In this document: positions 17,337 to 26,772 of the stretch, in pieces
Position numbering within the stretch: position 1 is the stretch's first letter
Layout: each line of letters starts with the position of its first letter
Assembly (NCBI GenBank): GCA_030730365.1
Contig: JANQVJ010000040.1
Coordinates: forward strand, 85,155-149,154
DNA: 64,000 nucleotides
From: Verrucomicrobiales bacterium
GTDB taxonomy: Bacteria; Verrucomicrobiota; Verrucomicrobiia; Verrucomicrobiales; DEV007
Reading direction: 5' to 3'
Program-made: the position numbers and the translations under genes
The notes under the pieces: generated by a model
Told to the model about the DNA's origin: nothing
The model's database searches: none
What the model saw: the letters and a program-made list of their open reading frames with translations, nothing else

Positions 17337-18910
17337 TACTCTTTCGCTTTTCCTTTTCCCTTGGCTTTCGCCTTCGCTTCCCCTTTGCTCTTTCCGCTGC
17401 CGGCACGCGAAGAGGAGTCGGGAGCGTCAATCGCCGGCACTCTCAGCTCACTGCGGAGCCGGGTGAGTTCGGCGTGCAGGTCCGCCTGGATCTTCGCGTA
17501 GTCTCCGCTGCCGTAGACGTTTGTCATTTCGTCAGGGTCCTCTTCGCGATCAATGAGGGTCCAGTAGTTCGTGTCGGGTTCGTAAAAGTGGAAGAGTTTG
17601 TATCGGTCCGTCACAACGCCGTAGTGTTTGCGCACGCTGTGCGGGCCGGGATATTCGTAGTAGTGGTAGTAGAAGCTGGTGCGCCAGTCATCGGGCGTCC
17701 CGCCTTTGAAAATGGGCATAAGGCTGCGGCCCTGCATGTCGTCGGGGACGGGTTCGCCGGCGGCCTCGAGGAAGGTCTCGGGAAAGTCGAGGATGGAGAC
17801 CATCGCGTCGCTGCGGGTCCCCGGTTTGATCACCGCCGGCCAGCGGACGAGGAAAGGTGTCGTGAGCGATTCCTCGTAGATCCATCGTTTGTCGAACCAG
17901 CCGTGCTCGCCGAGGTAAAAGCCCTGATCCGAGGAGAGAATGACGAGAGTGTTTTCAGCAATGCCCTCAGCTTTGAGCGCATCGAGCATCGCGCCGACTG
18001 CCTCGTCGACCGCTTTTACCGTGCCGAGATAATCGTGCATGTATCGCTGATAGCGCCAGCGGACGAGATCCTCGCCGCTGAGCTCGGGGATGACTTTGTT
18101 GAGTGGTTCGTAGTAGCCGTCCCAGATTTTTTTCTGCTCTTCGTTGAGGTAGGGTGGGGCCGTCTCTTTGGAATCACGCGGAGTGAAGGTTTTTGCGAGG
18201 GTCATGTCCTGCTCGAGCTCGGCGATCCCGCGACCGGAGTAGTCGTCGAAGAGGGTGGCGGGCTCGGGGAAGACGCGGTCGCTGTGCCAGCCCAGATGGC
18301 GCAGGGCCGGGGCCCACTCGCGGTGGGGAGCTTTGTGCTGACTCATCAGGACGAAGGGCTTCGTTTTGTCCCGTGACTTGAGCCACTCGATCGAGAATTC
18401 ACTGATGAGATCGGTCGTGTAACCGGTGTGCTGCACCTTTTTGCCGTCGCGAATCATCGGCGGATTGTAGTAGATGCCCTGACCGGGGAGGATATGCCAG
18501 TGATCAAAGCCGACCGGATCACTCACGAGATGCCATTTCCCGATCACGGCAGTCTGGTAGCCGGCCGCCTGGAGAAGTTTGGGGAAAGTCTGCTGAGAGG
18601 AGTCGAAGGTGCTCCCATTGTGGTAAAAGCCGTTGAGGTGGCTGTATTTACCCGTCATGATGACCGCCCGACTCGGACCGCAGATGGAGTTCGGGACGAC
18701 GCAGCGTTCGAAGAGCATGCCCTCTTTCGCGATGCGGTCCATGTTCGGGGTTTCGAGTAGCTTCAGCTCATGTCCGTAGGCGCTGATCGCCTGGACGGTG
18801 AGATCGTCGCAGAAGATGAAGACGATGTTGGGCTTTGTCTGTTCTTCCGCGGTGAAGGCGGGCGTGACTAAGGCGAGAAAGAGAGCGGAAAGAAAATGGC
18901 GGGACTTCAT
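17336..18910 (-). CDS. Secreted sulfatase with Lys/Ala/Gly-rich C-terminal tail
   Basis: Signal peptide; IVFIFCDDLTVQAISAYG, CGPSRAVIMTGKYSHLNGFYHNGSTF, GYQTAVIGKWHL, DQGFYLGEHGWFDKRWIYEESLTTPFLVRWP. Confidence 0.95.
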   Translation of the reverse strand: MKSRHFLSALFLALVTPAFTAEEQTKPNIVFIFCDDLTVQAISAYGHELKLLETPNMDRIAKEGMLFERCVVPNSICGPSRAVIMTGKYSHLNGFYHNGSTFDSSQQTFPKLLQAAGYQTAVIGKWHLVSDPVGFDHWHILPGQGIYYNPPMIRDGKKVQHTGYTTDLISEFSIEWLKSRDKTKPFVLMSQHKAPHREWAPALRHLGWHSDRVFPEPATLFDDYSGRGIAELEQDMTLAKTFTPRDSKETAPPYLNEEQKKIWDGYYEPLNKVIPELSGEDLVRWRYQRYMHDYLGTVKAVDEAVGAMLDALKAEGIAENTLVILSSDQGFYLGEHGWFDKRWIYEESLTTPFLVRWPAVIKPGTRSDAMVSILDFPETFLEAAGEPVPDDMQGRSLMPIFKGGTPDDWRTSFYYHYYEYPGPHSVRKHYGVVTDRYKLFHFYEPDTNYWTLIDREEDPDEMTNVYGSGDYAKIQADLHAELTRLRSELRVPAIDAPDSSSRAGSGKSKGEAKAKAKGKGKAKE

Positions 18911-19210
18911 AGGAATGTTCCCGCCAGAGTGGAGAAGGACGGCACGCCAGTCAAGCCCGCCATGCCATTTCGCCGGTGAGCTTACTTGTCGAGATTACCC
19001 CGGATGCGCCAGAAATGTCATTGTAGGACACGCCGGAGTAGCGGGAACGAATCGTCATGCGGCGTCCTTTCCCTCGGGGGGCGGAATGATTGAGGAAAAA
19101 TTGAAAATCACGTTTGGGATTCCGCATTGAATATTCCGTGATCGCCCGTCAAACGTTAGCAGCAGCGTCGACGGCATTGCAAAAATCCATCTTTCATCGT
19201 ATCGGGCAGT

Positions 19211-20221
19211 ATGTTCGGAGGAGCCTTTTTTCAGTCCACCCTATTTAAAATCGCCGCCTTTCTCCTCGGCACCGTTATCCTCGGAGCGACTTTTGCCCCA
19301 GGCCTCTATATTGGCGGCAAGCATGTCGTCGCCGAAGGCTGGCTCGAGGGGACCTGGCTGGAGAGCATCAACGATTCGATGCGGCGCGCCCATTTCTCGC
19401 GCTATTTCAACCGTGCCATTCTCCTGGGCGCTCTGCTCATGCTGTGGCCGACGCTGCGCTGGCTCAATGCGGGCCGGGAAAAAAAGGCCATGACCCGACC
19501 CACCGGGGAGGCGATGCGCGAGCAACTCCTCCTCGAAGCGAATCCGGTCTGGTGGCGGCATCTTCTCATCGGCTTTGTCCTCGCCGGTGGCACCCTGCTG
19601 CTGCTCGGTTCCTTCTACGTGGGACTCGGCTGGTATGAGGCCGTCGACACGCCAAAGCCGCTCGTGCGGGTGCTCTTTAGCGCGCTGGGAACGGCGGTAG
19701 CGGTCGGGCTGCTCGAGGAGTTTGTCTTCCGTGGGGCCTTCCACGCCGTCCTCGCGAAGCTCCTAAAGCCGAAGACGCTCTTCTGGGTCATCGCGATTTT
19801 TTTTGCCGTGATTCACTTTTTCAATGCGCCTAAATCGCTCGAGGTCGAAGCGGTTCACTACGGATCCGGTTTCTGGATGGTGGGAAAGATCTTCGAGCAT
19901 TTCATTTCCCAGTTTGCCAATCCCTATTTCCTCTTCGCCGAGTTTGCGGTTCTACTCTCGATCGGCCTCGTCCTCGGCTACACGCGGATGAAGACCGGCT
20001 CGCTCTGGCTCGGGGTCGGGCTCCACGCCGGATGGGTTTTCGGGGTGAAAACCCTCAGCCCCCTGACCCGGCGGGCTTTCGACCCCGGCGAGATGATGCC
20101 CTGGCTGGGTGATAACCTGCGGGTCGGTGCGATATCCTGTCTCGTCGTCTCCTTCACCGGCTTACTCCTCTGGCTCTGGCTCAGGAAAAAATACAGTTCA
20201 CCCTTTCTCCCTCGTGAATGA
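19211..20221 (+). CDS. CPBP-family intramembrane metalloprotease (Abi/CaaX-like)
   Basis: Multi-TM; GLLEEFVFRGAFHAVLAKLLKPKT, FFAVIHFFNAPKSL, SLWLGVGLHAGWVFGVK. Confidence 0.85.
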   Translation: MFGGAFFQSTLFKIAAFLLGTVILGATFAPGLYIGGKHVVAEGWLEGTWLESINDSMRRAHFSRYFNRAILLGALLMLWPTLRWLNAGREKKAMTRPTGEAMREQLLLEANPVWWRHLLIGFVLAGGTLLLLGSFYVGLGWYEAVDTPKPLVRVLFSALGTAVAVGLLEEFVFRGAFHAVLAKLLKPKTLFWVIAIFFAVIHFFNAPKSLEVEAVHYGSGFWMVGKIFEHFISQFANPYFLFAEFAVLLSIGLVLGYTRMKTGSLWLGVGLHAGWVFGVKTLSPLTRRAFDPGEMMPWLGDNLRVGAISCLVVSFTGLLLWLWLRKKYSSPFLPRE

Positions 20222-20979
20222 GCACCTGGGTCTCACGCATGCGTCAGGCGGTCATCGGGTGGCTCTACCCTCCCGCCTGCGGCGCGTGTGATCTACCTCT
20301 TGAGGCGGCGCGGCAGCTCGTGAAACCCTTTCTTTGCGAATCCTGCGAGGGCACGCTCGTCCCCATCGGGGCGCATTACTGTCGCATCTGCGGACAGGGA
20401 TTCGAGTCGGCAAGCGCCACCCCTTTTCGGTGTGGGAATTGCGGCGATCGTGAACTCGCGATCGACTTCGCCGTCAGTGTCTACCGCGGGAGCGGGGCGG
20501 GAAAGCGACTGATGCATCATTTCAAATATGGGAAACAGCGCCATCTTGGTCGTCTCTTCGGCGTCATGCTCGATGACGTATGGAGGGATGAGCGGCTCCA
20601 CGGGGGCCCCTGGTGGGTCGTGCCGGTGCCTCTGCACCCCCGACGACTGCGCGAGCGGGGCTTCAATCAGTCCCGTGAACTCGCCCTCGAACTCATCCGT
20701 CGGGCTCCCGAGGGGATGGACCTCACCTACCAGCCCCTCCTCGAGCGGGTCAAACAAACCACCCGTCAGGCCCAACTCGACCGCCGCGAGCGACTTACGA
20801 ATCTGTCCGACGTCTTCGAGGCGTGTGAAAAGCTCCCCTCGGCCCCGTCCGGCGGCGCACGAATCCTCCTCGTTGATGACGTCATCACCACCGGAACGAC
20901 CGTTTCCGAGTGCGCCGCGGTCCTTTACGAACGGCTCGAAATCGGGCAAATTGCCGCCATTTCCGTCCTCCGCGGGTAG
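20218..20979 (+). CDS. ComF family phosphoribosyltransferase-like protein
   Basis: Zn-ribbon CGACDLPL...CESCEG...CRICGQGF...CGNCGDR; FKYGKQRHLGRLFG; RLRERGFNQSRELALE; ILLVDDVITTGTTVSECA. ATGA overlap with upstream gene. Confidence 0.93.
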   Translation: MSTWVSRMRQAVIGWLYPPACGACDLPLEAARQLVKPFLCESCEGTLVPIGAHYCRICGQGFESASATPFRCGNCGDRELAIDFAVSVYRGSGAGKRLMHHFKYGKQRHLGRLFGVMLDDVWRDERLHGGPWWVVPVPLHPRRLRERGFNQSRELALELIRRAPEGMDLTYQPLLERVKQTTRQAQLDRRERLTNLSDVFEACEKLPSAPSGGARILLVDDVITTGTTVSECAAVLYERLEIGQIAAISVLRG

Positions 20980-21080
20980 CCCTTCAGGTTGGAAATCTGG
21001 TTGTGATCCCGCCATAACCCGCTATTTTCCCGATGCGGCCCAGGTCGTGAAACACCCCAAACACACACTAAATTCCTCCT

Positions 21081-21917
21081 ATGGGCATCTTCAAAAAGCG
21101 CTCCATTGCTTCCCTCGGGAAGAAAAAATCCGACATGCCCGAAGGGCTGTGGAACAAGTGTCCGTCCTGCGGAGCGATCATCGATGAGATCACGCTGAAA
21201 CAGCGCAACCGCGTCTGCACCAAGTGTGATCACCATTTTACGCTGACCTCGCAAGAGCGCGTCGCGATGCTTCTCGATCCCGATTCCTTCGAGGAAATGG
21301 ATGCGACGATCGAGTCGAGCGATGCCCTCGGATTCAAAGGCTACTCTGACAAGGTCAAAGGCTATCAGAAAAAGACCGGGCTCAAGGACGCCGTTCTTTC
21401 CGGCAGAGGTTCCATCCTCGGTCATCCGGTCACTCTCGGAGTGATGGACTTCCGCTTCCTCGGTGCAAGCATGGGCTCGGCCGCCGGCGAGAAACTGACG
21501 CGTGCGATCGAAGCCGCAACGGCCGAGCGACGAGCCTCCATCATCGTCTGTGCTTCGGGCGGGGCGCGGATGCACGAGGGCATCCTCAGCCTTATGCAAA
21601 TGGCCAAGACAAGCGGCGCCCTCGCTCGTCATCACGCCGCCGGTCTGCCCTACATTTCCATTCTTACACACCCCACCACGGGTGGGGTCACGGCGAGTTT
21701 TGCGACCCTCGGCGACATCATCATGGCGGAGCCGAACTGCATGATCGGGTTCGCCGGTCCCCGCGTCATCAAAGAGACGACCCACCAGAATCTGCCCCCC
21801 GGATTCCAGACCGCGGAGTTCCTCCTCGATCACGGTCTCGTCGACATGATCGTGCCGAGGTCGGTGATGCGTGAGCGTATTGGGCAACTGCTCGAGTTTA
21901 TGCTGCCGAGACGGTAG
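21081..21917 (+). CDS. accD: Acetyl-CoA carboxylase carboxyltransferase subunit beta
   Basis: PEGLWNKCPSCGAIIDEITLKQRNRVCTKCDHHFTLTSQERV...IVCASGGARMHEGILSLMQMAKTSGAL...SILTHPTTGGVTASFATLGDIIMAEPNCMIGFAGPRVI. Confidence 0.97.
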   Translation: MGIFKKRSIASLGKKKSDMPEGLWNKCPSCGAIIDEITLKQRNRVCTKCDHHFTLTSQERVAMLLDPDSFEEMDATIESSDALGFKGYSDKVKGYQKKTGLKDAVLSGRGSILGHPVTLGVMDFRFLGASMGSAAGEKLTRAIEAATAERRASIIVCASGGARMHEGILSLMQMAKTSGALARHHAAGLPYISILTHPTTGGVTASFATLGDIIMAEPNCMIGFAGPRVIKETTHQNLPPGFQTAEFLLDHGLVDMIVPRSVMRERIGQLLEFMLPRR

Positions 21918-21921
21918 TTGG

Positions 21922-21956
21922 AGCTGTTAGCTGTTAGCTGTTAGCTGTTAGCTGTT
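21922..21956. repeat. Heptanucleotide tandem repeat (AGCTGTT)5
   Basis: Five exact AGCTGTT copies between accD and pyrD; pyrD ends inside the array. Confidence 0.97.
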
Positions 21957-23001
21957 TACCGGGTAGACCGGCGATCTCCGTCACCAGCCTTGGGCCTTTG
22001 TAGACGAGGCCGGTGTAGACCTGGACGAGGGCAGCACCGGCGTCGAATTTGGCTTTGGCATCGTCGGCGCTCATGACCCCGCCGGATCCGATGATGGGAA
22101 TGGTGGCATTCATTTCCTGCCGCAGGAGTCGCAGGACGGCAGTCGATTTGGTCGTAAGCGGGGCGCCGCTGAGACCGCCGGCTTCTCCCGCGAGAGAATG
22201 CCCGGCGACGGCCTCGCGTTCTATCGTGGTGTTCGTGGTGATGACGCCGTCGATCCCAGTCTCGTTAAAAACACCAGCCAGAGCGATGACCGCTTCGTCC
22301 GAAAGATCGGGCGCGATCTTGATCACGATGGGCACATATTTGCCGCCCTGAGCGGCCTGCAGCTCGACTCGTTTTGCCTGGAGTTGCCGGATGAGGTCGC
22401 CACAGGTCTCCGCATTCTGCAAGTCGCGCAGTCCCTTGGTGTTCGGTGAGGAAAGGTTCGCGGTCACATAGTCGGCGGCGGCATAGACACCCTCGAAGCA
22501 AATCAGGTAGTCGCGGATGGCTTCCTCGTTGGGGGTGTCAAAGTTTTTACCGATATTGATCCCGAGGACGCCGTTGAAATCTTTTCGGGAATGCGCCAGA
22601 TTCTCCAGCATGCCTTCGATCCCGGGGTTGTTAAAACCCATGCGGTTGATGATGGCCTCGTGCTCCTTGAGACGGAAAAGGCGCGGCTTTTCGTTCCCGG
22701 GCTGGGGGCGGGGAGTGATAGTGCCGATCTCAACGTGGCCGAAGCCAAGTTCTCCGAAGGCGTGGACGGCGCTGCCGGTCTTGTCGAGTCCGGCCGCGAG
22801 GCCGACGCGATTGGGAAAGCTCAGACCCATCAGCTCGACTGCCGATGCCCCGACAGGGTTGCTTGCGTGGCCTGCCCCTGTTAACCCGCGCAGGATCCCC
22901 AGTGTATCGGCAAACCGCATCATCGAGAGGGTGGCGTGGTGGGCCGATTCCGCGTCCATAGCGAAAAGGAGACGTCGGGCGAGCGGGTAGAGGTCTGGCA
23001 T
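21934..23001 (-). CDS. pyrD: Dihydroorotate dehydrogenase (quinone), class 2
   Basis: MGLSFPNRVGLAAGLDKTGSAVHAFGELGFGHVEIGTITPRPQPGNEKPRLFRL...INRMGFNNPG...GINIGKNFDTPNE...YVTANLSSPNTKGLRDLQ...GVITTNTTI. Start 23001 preferred. Confidence 0.95.
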   Translation of the reverse strand: MPDLYPLARRLLFAMDAESAHHATLSMMRFADTLGILRGLTGAGHASNPVGASAVELMGLSFPNRVGLAAGLDKTGSAVHAFGELGFGHVEIGTITPRPQPGNEKPRLFRLKEHEAIINRMGFNNPGIEGMLENLAHSRKDFNGVLGINIGKNFDTPNEEAIRDYLICFEGVYAAADYVTANLSSPNTKGLRDLQNAETCGDLIRQLQAKRVELQAAQGGKYVPIVIKIAPDLSDEAVIALAGVFNETGIDGVITTNTTIEREAVAGHSLAGEAGGLSGAPLTTKSTAVLRLLRQEMNATIPIIGSGGVMSADDAKAKFDAGAALVQVYTGLVYKGPRLVTEIAGLPGKQLTANS

Positions 23002-23109
23002 GGAGACGAATAGACCGGACCGGCACGTCGGGCAACTCTCGCGGAAGGGAAAACTCTGCATTGCCCCGGCTCGTAAGTTGAAGGAAACTATCGCTCGAAC
23101 CCACCCTCT

Positions 23110-25071
23110 ATGAACCGCATCGTTGCCGGGGCTGCCGCCCTCAATCAGACTCCTCTCGACTGGTCGGGCAACACACGTCGCGCTGTCGCAGCGGTCGTGG
23201 CGGCGAGGGAGCAGGGTGTCGGCTGGCTCTGTCTGCCCGAGCTCGGCCTGACTGGCTATGGCTGCGAGGATATGTTTCTCTCACCCGAGGTCGGGGAGCG
23301 CGCGCTCGCCTCGCTGCTCGACTTTGCTCCGCAATGCGCGGGCCTCGTTGTGGCGGTCGGCCTGCCGCTCTGGTTTGAGAGTTCGGTTTTCAATGTGGTG
23401 GCCGTGATCATCGATGGCGAACTCGCCGGTTTCGTGGCGAAGCAGAATCTCGCGGGCGACGGACTGCACTACGAACCGCGCTGGTTCAAAGCCTGGCCCG
23501 AGGGCTGCGTCGAGCGGATCACGGTGGGTGGGCGTGAGGTGCCGCTCGGGGATCTTGTCTTCAAAATCGGCGGTGTGCGACTGGGATTCGAGATCTGTGA
23601 GGACGCCTGGGTCGCCGATCGTCCCGGGACAAGACTCGCCCGGCGCGGGGTGGATCTGATTTTCAACCCCAGCGCGAGCCATTTTGCCTTCGGTAAACAG
23701 CTCGTGCGGGAACGTTTCGTGCTCGAGGGATCGCGGGCCTTTGCCTGCGGGTATGTCTACGCGAACCTGCTCGGGAATGAGGCAGGCCGTGTTATCTACG
23801 ACGGTGGCACGGTGATCGCCTGCGGGGGCGAGTATGTCGCGGAAGGGCGTCGTTTTTCTTTTCAGGATCATGTCGTGACCGCTGCGACGATCGATCTCAA
23901 CCGCACACGCCTCCATCGGGCACGTCAGGTGAGCCATCGTCCGCTCATGGGCGAGGCGGCCGAGCTCACGGTAAAATCGGCCTTTTCTCCCGAATGGCGC
24001 GGACCCTACGCGACAGCTTTCAGCGAGGCTGATCACGCTGCAGATTTGAAGGAAGAGGAATTTGCGCGGGTCATGGCCCTGGGACTTTTTGATTACCTGC
24101 GCAAGAGCTACTCGGGCGGCTTTGTGGTCTCGCTGAGCGGCGGGGCCGACTCGGCGGCTGTCTCCGTGCTCGTGAAGCTGATGGTGGATCTAGCGGTCAA
24201 CGATCTCGGGGAAGAAGGATTCCGGAAAAAGCTCGGTCATATCCCCTTGGCGGGTAAGCCCGTGATGGAGGAGCTTCTTTCCTGCGTCTATCAGAGCACA
24301 CGAAACAGTTCCGAAACGACGAGAAAGGCGGCGGAAACCGTCGCTGGCGCCATCGGGGCTTCGTATCAGGAATGGGACGTCGATTCCCTCGTCGCGGGTT
24401 ACCGCACCATGGTCGAGGAGGGGATAGGGCGCGATCTGACCTGGGAAGACGACGACGTCACTCTGCAGAACATCCAGGCACGTGTCCGGGCTCCGGGAGT
24501 GTGGATGCTGACGAATATTCGCAATGCCTTGCTCCTCTCCACCAGCAATCGGTCCGAGGCGGCGGTTGGCTACGCGACGATGGACGGGGACACCGCCGGG
24601 GGGCTCAGCCCCATCTCGGGGATCGATAAGGCCTTTTTGCGCCAATGGTTGCGTTGGATGGAGACGACCGGCGCCATGCCTGAGATCGCGCCCATTCCTG
24701 AACTGAGCGTCATCAATGTGCAGGCCCCCACCGCCGAGCTGCGTCCGAGCGAGGAGAAACAGACCGACGAGTCGGATCTGATGCCTTATCCCATCCTCGA
24801 TGCGATCGAGAAGCACGCCATCCGCGATAAGAAGCTGCCGGCCGAGGTCTGGGAACTGATGGTCGAGACGCATCCCGAGTACGATAGCGAAGTGCTCTGT
24901 GCGTGGGTCATTAAGTTCTTCCGCCTCTGGAGCCGCAGCCAGTGGAAGCGCGAACGCTACGCCCCGGGTTTCCACGTCGATGATAAGAATCTCGACCCCA
25001 AGACCTGGTGCCGCTTTCCAATTCTCAGCGCCGGTTTCCGCGACGAGATCGCCGAGTTGGAACAGCGGTAA
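23110..25071 (+). CDS. nadE: Glutamine-dependent NAD+ synthetase
   Basis: Nitrilase-like N-terminal domain (LCLPELGLTGYGCEDMF) and VVSLSGGADSAAVSVLVKLMV...LLSTSNRSEAAVGYATMDGDTAGGLSPISGIDKAFLRQWL. Confidence 0.95.
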   Translation: MNRIVAGAAALNQTPLDWSGNTRRAVAAVVAAREQGVGWLCLPELGLTGYGCEDMFLSPEVGERALASLLDFAPQCAGLVVAVGLPLWFESSVFNVVAVIIDGELAGFVAKQNLAGDGLHYEPRWFKAWPEGCVERITVGGREVPLGDLVFKIGGVRLGFEICEDAWVADRPGTRLARRGVDLIFNPSASHFAFGKQLVRERFVLEGSRAFACGYVYANLLGNEAGRVIYDGGTVIACGGEYVAEGRRFSFQDHVVTAATIDLNRTRLHRARQVSHRPLMGEAAELTVKSAFSPEWRGPYATAFSEADHAADLKEEEFARVMALGLFDYLRKSYSGGFVVSLSGGADSAAVSVLVKLMVDLAVNDLGEEGFRKKLGHIPLAGKPVMEELLSCVYQSTRNSSETTRKAAETVAGAIGASYQEWDVDSLVAGYRTMVEEGIGRDLTWEDDDVTLQNIQARVRAPGVWMLTNIRNALLLSTSNRSEAAVGYATMDGDTAGGLSPISGIDKAFLRQWLRWMETTGAMPEIAPIPELSVINVQAPTAELRPSEEKQTDESDLMPYPILDAIEKHAIRDKKLPAEVWELMVETHPEYDSEVLCAWVIKFFRLWSRSQWKRERYAPGFHVDDKNLDPKTWCRFPILSAGFRDEIAELEQR

Positions 25072-25115
25072 AGCAAGATTTTCCATAAGCTCTGGAATAT
25101 TTCTTTGTATTTCTT

Positions 25116-25139
25116 AAAAATTAGAATAGTCTAATTTTT
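25116..25139. promoter_or_regulatory. Perfect AT-rich inverted repeat abutting a start codon
   Basis: aaaaattaga-atag-tctaattttt (10-bp arms, 4-nt loop) ends one base before ATG at 25140. Confidence 0.75.
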
Positions 25140-26759
25140 ATGATATTTGACCAACATGCCTCGGGATATGGTTGGATTGACTATTTACGACTATTGCGGT
25201 CACGTTGGCCAATAGCCGTGCTTAGCTGTTTGCTCTTCCTCCTCGGGGGAATGGCTCTGCAAAAGGGAGTTCCGTGTCTTCATGAGTCGATGGTCCGGCT
25301 CGAGCTCGAGCCGAAAAAAGAATTCGGTCAGGCGGCACCTTCGCTAAGCGAGTTTCGGCCGAGTCAGTTAAATGATTTTTCATCCCACATCGCGGAGCTG
25401 CGGAGCCACAACCTGCTCTCCGAGGTCGTCGTCACGTGTGATCTCGTGAAACGCTGGGGTAGTGCCCACGAGGCCGAAGCCACCCGCCTTCTGGAAGAGC
25501 GCACTGAGCTCGTGGCCCTGCCTCACGATCGCGCAATCGTCTTGCGGGCGCGTGACCTGAACCCGGCCGCATCAGCCGAGCTGGTCAATGCGATCGCTGA
25601 TCAGTTCCTTTCCCGAAAAGAGTCCGAGATCCGGGGCGAGGCAAATTCCCGGGTGGAAAGGCTCGAGCGCGAGGTCGGAGAGCGACACCGCGCCATTGGG
25701 AGGATTGAGGCGAGACTTCTCGAGCTGGGTGCCGACGCCACCGCCAGTGAGGAGGAAAAAACCGATCTGCGGCGCCAACTCGTCAGCGAGGGATATCTGC
25801 TGCGGTCGCTCGAGGCAAAACACCAACTCGCCGCGATCGAAGCGGGTGAGGCAAAGTCGCAGGTGCGCCTCGTCGAGCGGGCCGCAGAGAGCTCGGCGAG
25901 GCCCTTTGTTCCGATTTTTTTCACAATGCCTGCGCTGCTCTTTCTCGGGCTCCTCTCGGGCGTGGTCGTCACCATTCTCGCAGAGCGTGGTGACATCCGG
26001 CTGAACGCCCTCGCAAACCTGATGCAGCGGGCGGAGCTGCCGCTCGGTGGCTTCGTTCCCACCTGCGGGGCGTCGCTCCTCAACGGCGGACTCCTGCCAC
26101 CCCGTCTCATCGAATCCTACCGGGATCTACGGACAAAATTGCAGCGACTCCCCGCCGGCGACTGCCTGCTCTTGACTCTGATGCCTCTGCGCGGACGCGA
26201 CGGGCTCGCCGAGGCGACGACCAATCTGGCCTGTGTCCTCGCCGATGGCGGCTCGACTGTGCTCGTGATCGATGCCGACTTCCGAAATCCGCAGTTGCAC
26301 CGCCATTTCGAGGCAGCGAATCACCCCGGGCTTTCTGATTTCCTTAGCGGGGAAATGCGGATCGAAGAGACGGTCATCAAAACGCTCCGTCCGAATCTCT
26401 GGTTCATGCCGAGCGGCCCCCTTCATCAGGATCCCGCGGGGCTCATCGCCGGCCGGCGCATGGGCGATCTGCTCTGGGACATGCGCAGTCGTTTTGACTA
26501 TCTCCTCATCGCGGCGCCTTCGATCCACGAAGTCTCCGACGCGGGAGCCCTCGCCGCCCTGGGCGATTACACGGCGGTGGTGGCGCCCTATCGTGACTGC
26601 TCCGTGCCGCAATTGAAAAAGGCTAAACTCGCCATCGAGGCCGCCTCGGCCCAGCTCACCGCCGTTTTTCTGACGGTGAATCTGGAAGGCGCCGCCCCTG
26701 ATCTCCCGCCGCTCACGGCTCCTGTCCCGATACCGGAGAAGCAGTTCCAGGCGCGCTGA
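25140..26759 (+). CDS. Wzz/Wzc-like chain-length determinant with degenerate BY-kinase ATPase domain
   Basis: N-terminal TM with Wzz-like region, coiled coil, second TM, then VLVIDADFRNPQLHRHFEAANHPGLSDFLSGE (Walker A'); Walker A replaced by RDGLAEATTNLA. Confidence 0.8.
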   Translation: MIFDQHASGYGWIDYLRLLRSRWPIAVLSCLLFLLGGMALQKGVPCLHESMVRLELEPKKEFGQAAPSLSEFRPSQLNDFSSHIAELRSHNLLSEVVVTCDLVKRWGSAHEAEATRLLEERTELVALPHDRAIVLRARDLNPAASAELVNAIADQFLSRKESEIRGEANSRVERLEREVGERHRAIGRIEARLLELGADATASEEEKTDLRRQLVSEGYLLRSLEAKHQLAAIEAGEAKSQVRLVERAAESSARPFVPIFFTMPALLFLGLLSGVVVTILAERGDIRLNALANLMQRAELPLGGFVPTCGASLLNGGLLPPRLIESYRDLRTKLQRLPAGDCLLLTLMPLRGRDGLAEATTNLACVLADGGSTVLVIDADFRNPQLHRHFEAANHPGLSDFLSGEMRIEETVIKTLRPNLWFMPSGPLHQDPAGLIAGRRMGDLLWDMRSRFDYLLIAAPSIHEVSDAGALAALGDYTAVVAPYRDCSVPQLKKAKLAIEAASAQLTAVFLTVNLEGAAPDLPPLTAPVPIPEKQFQAR

Positions 26760-26772
26760 GCCGGACACTGAG

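Noticed and set aside
21919-21960. CRISPR array
   Set aside because: Only a 7-nt unit in head-to-tail tandem with no spacers; no cas genes.
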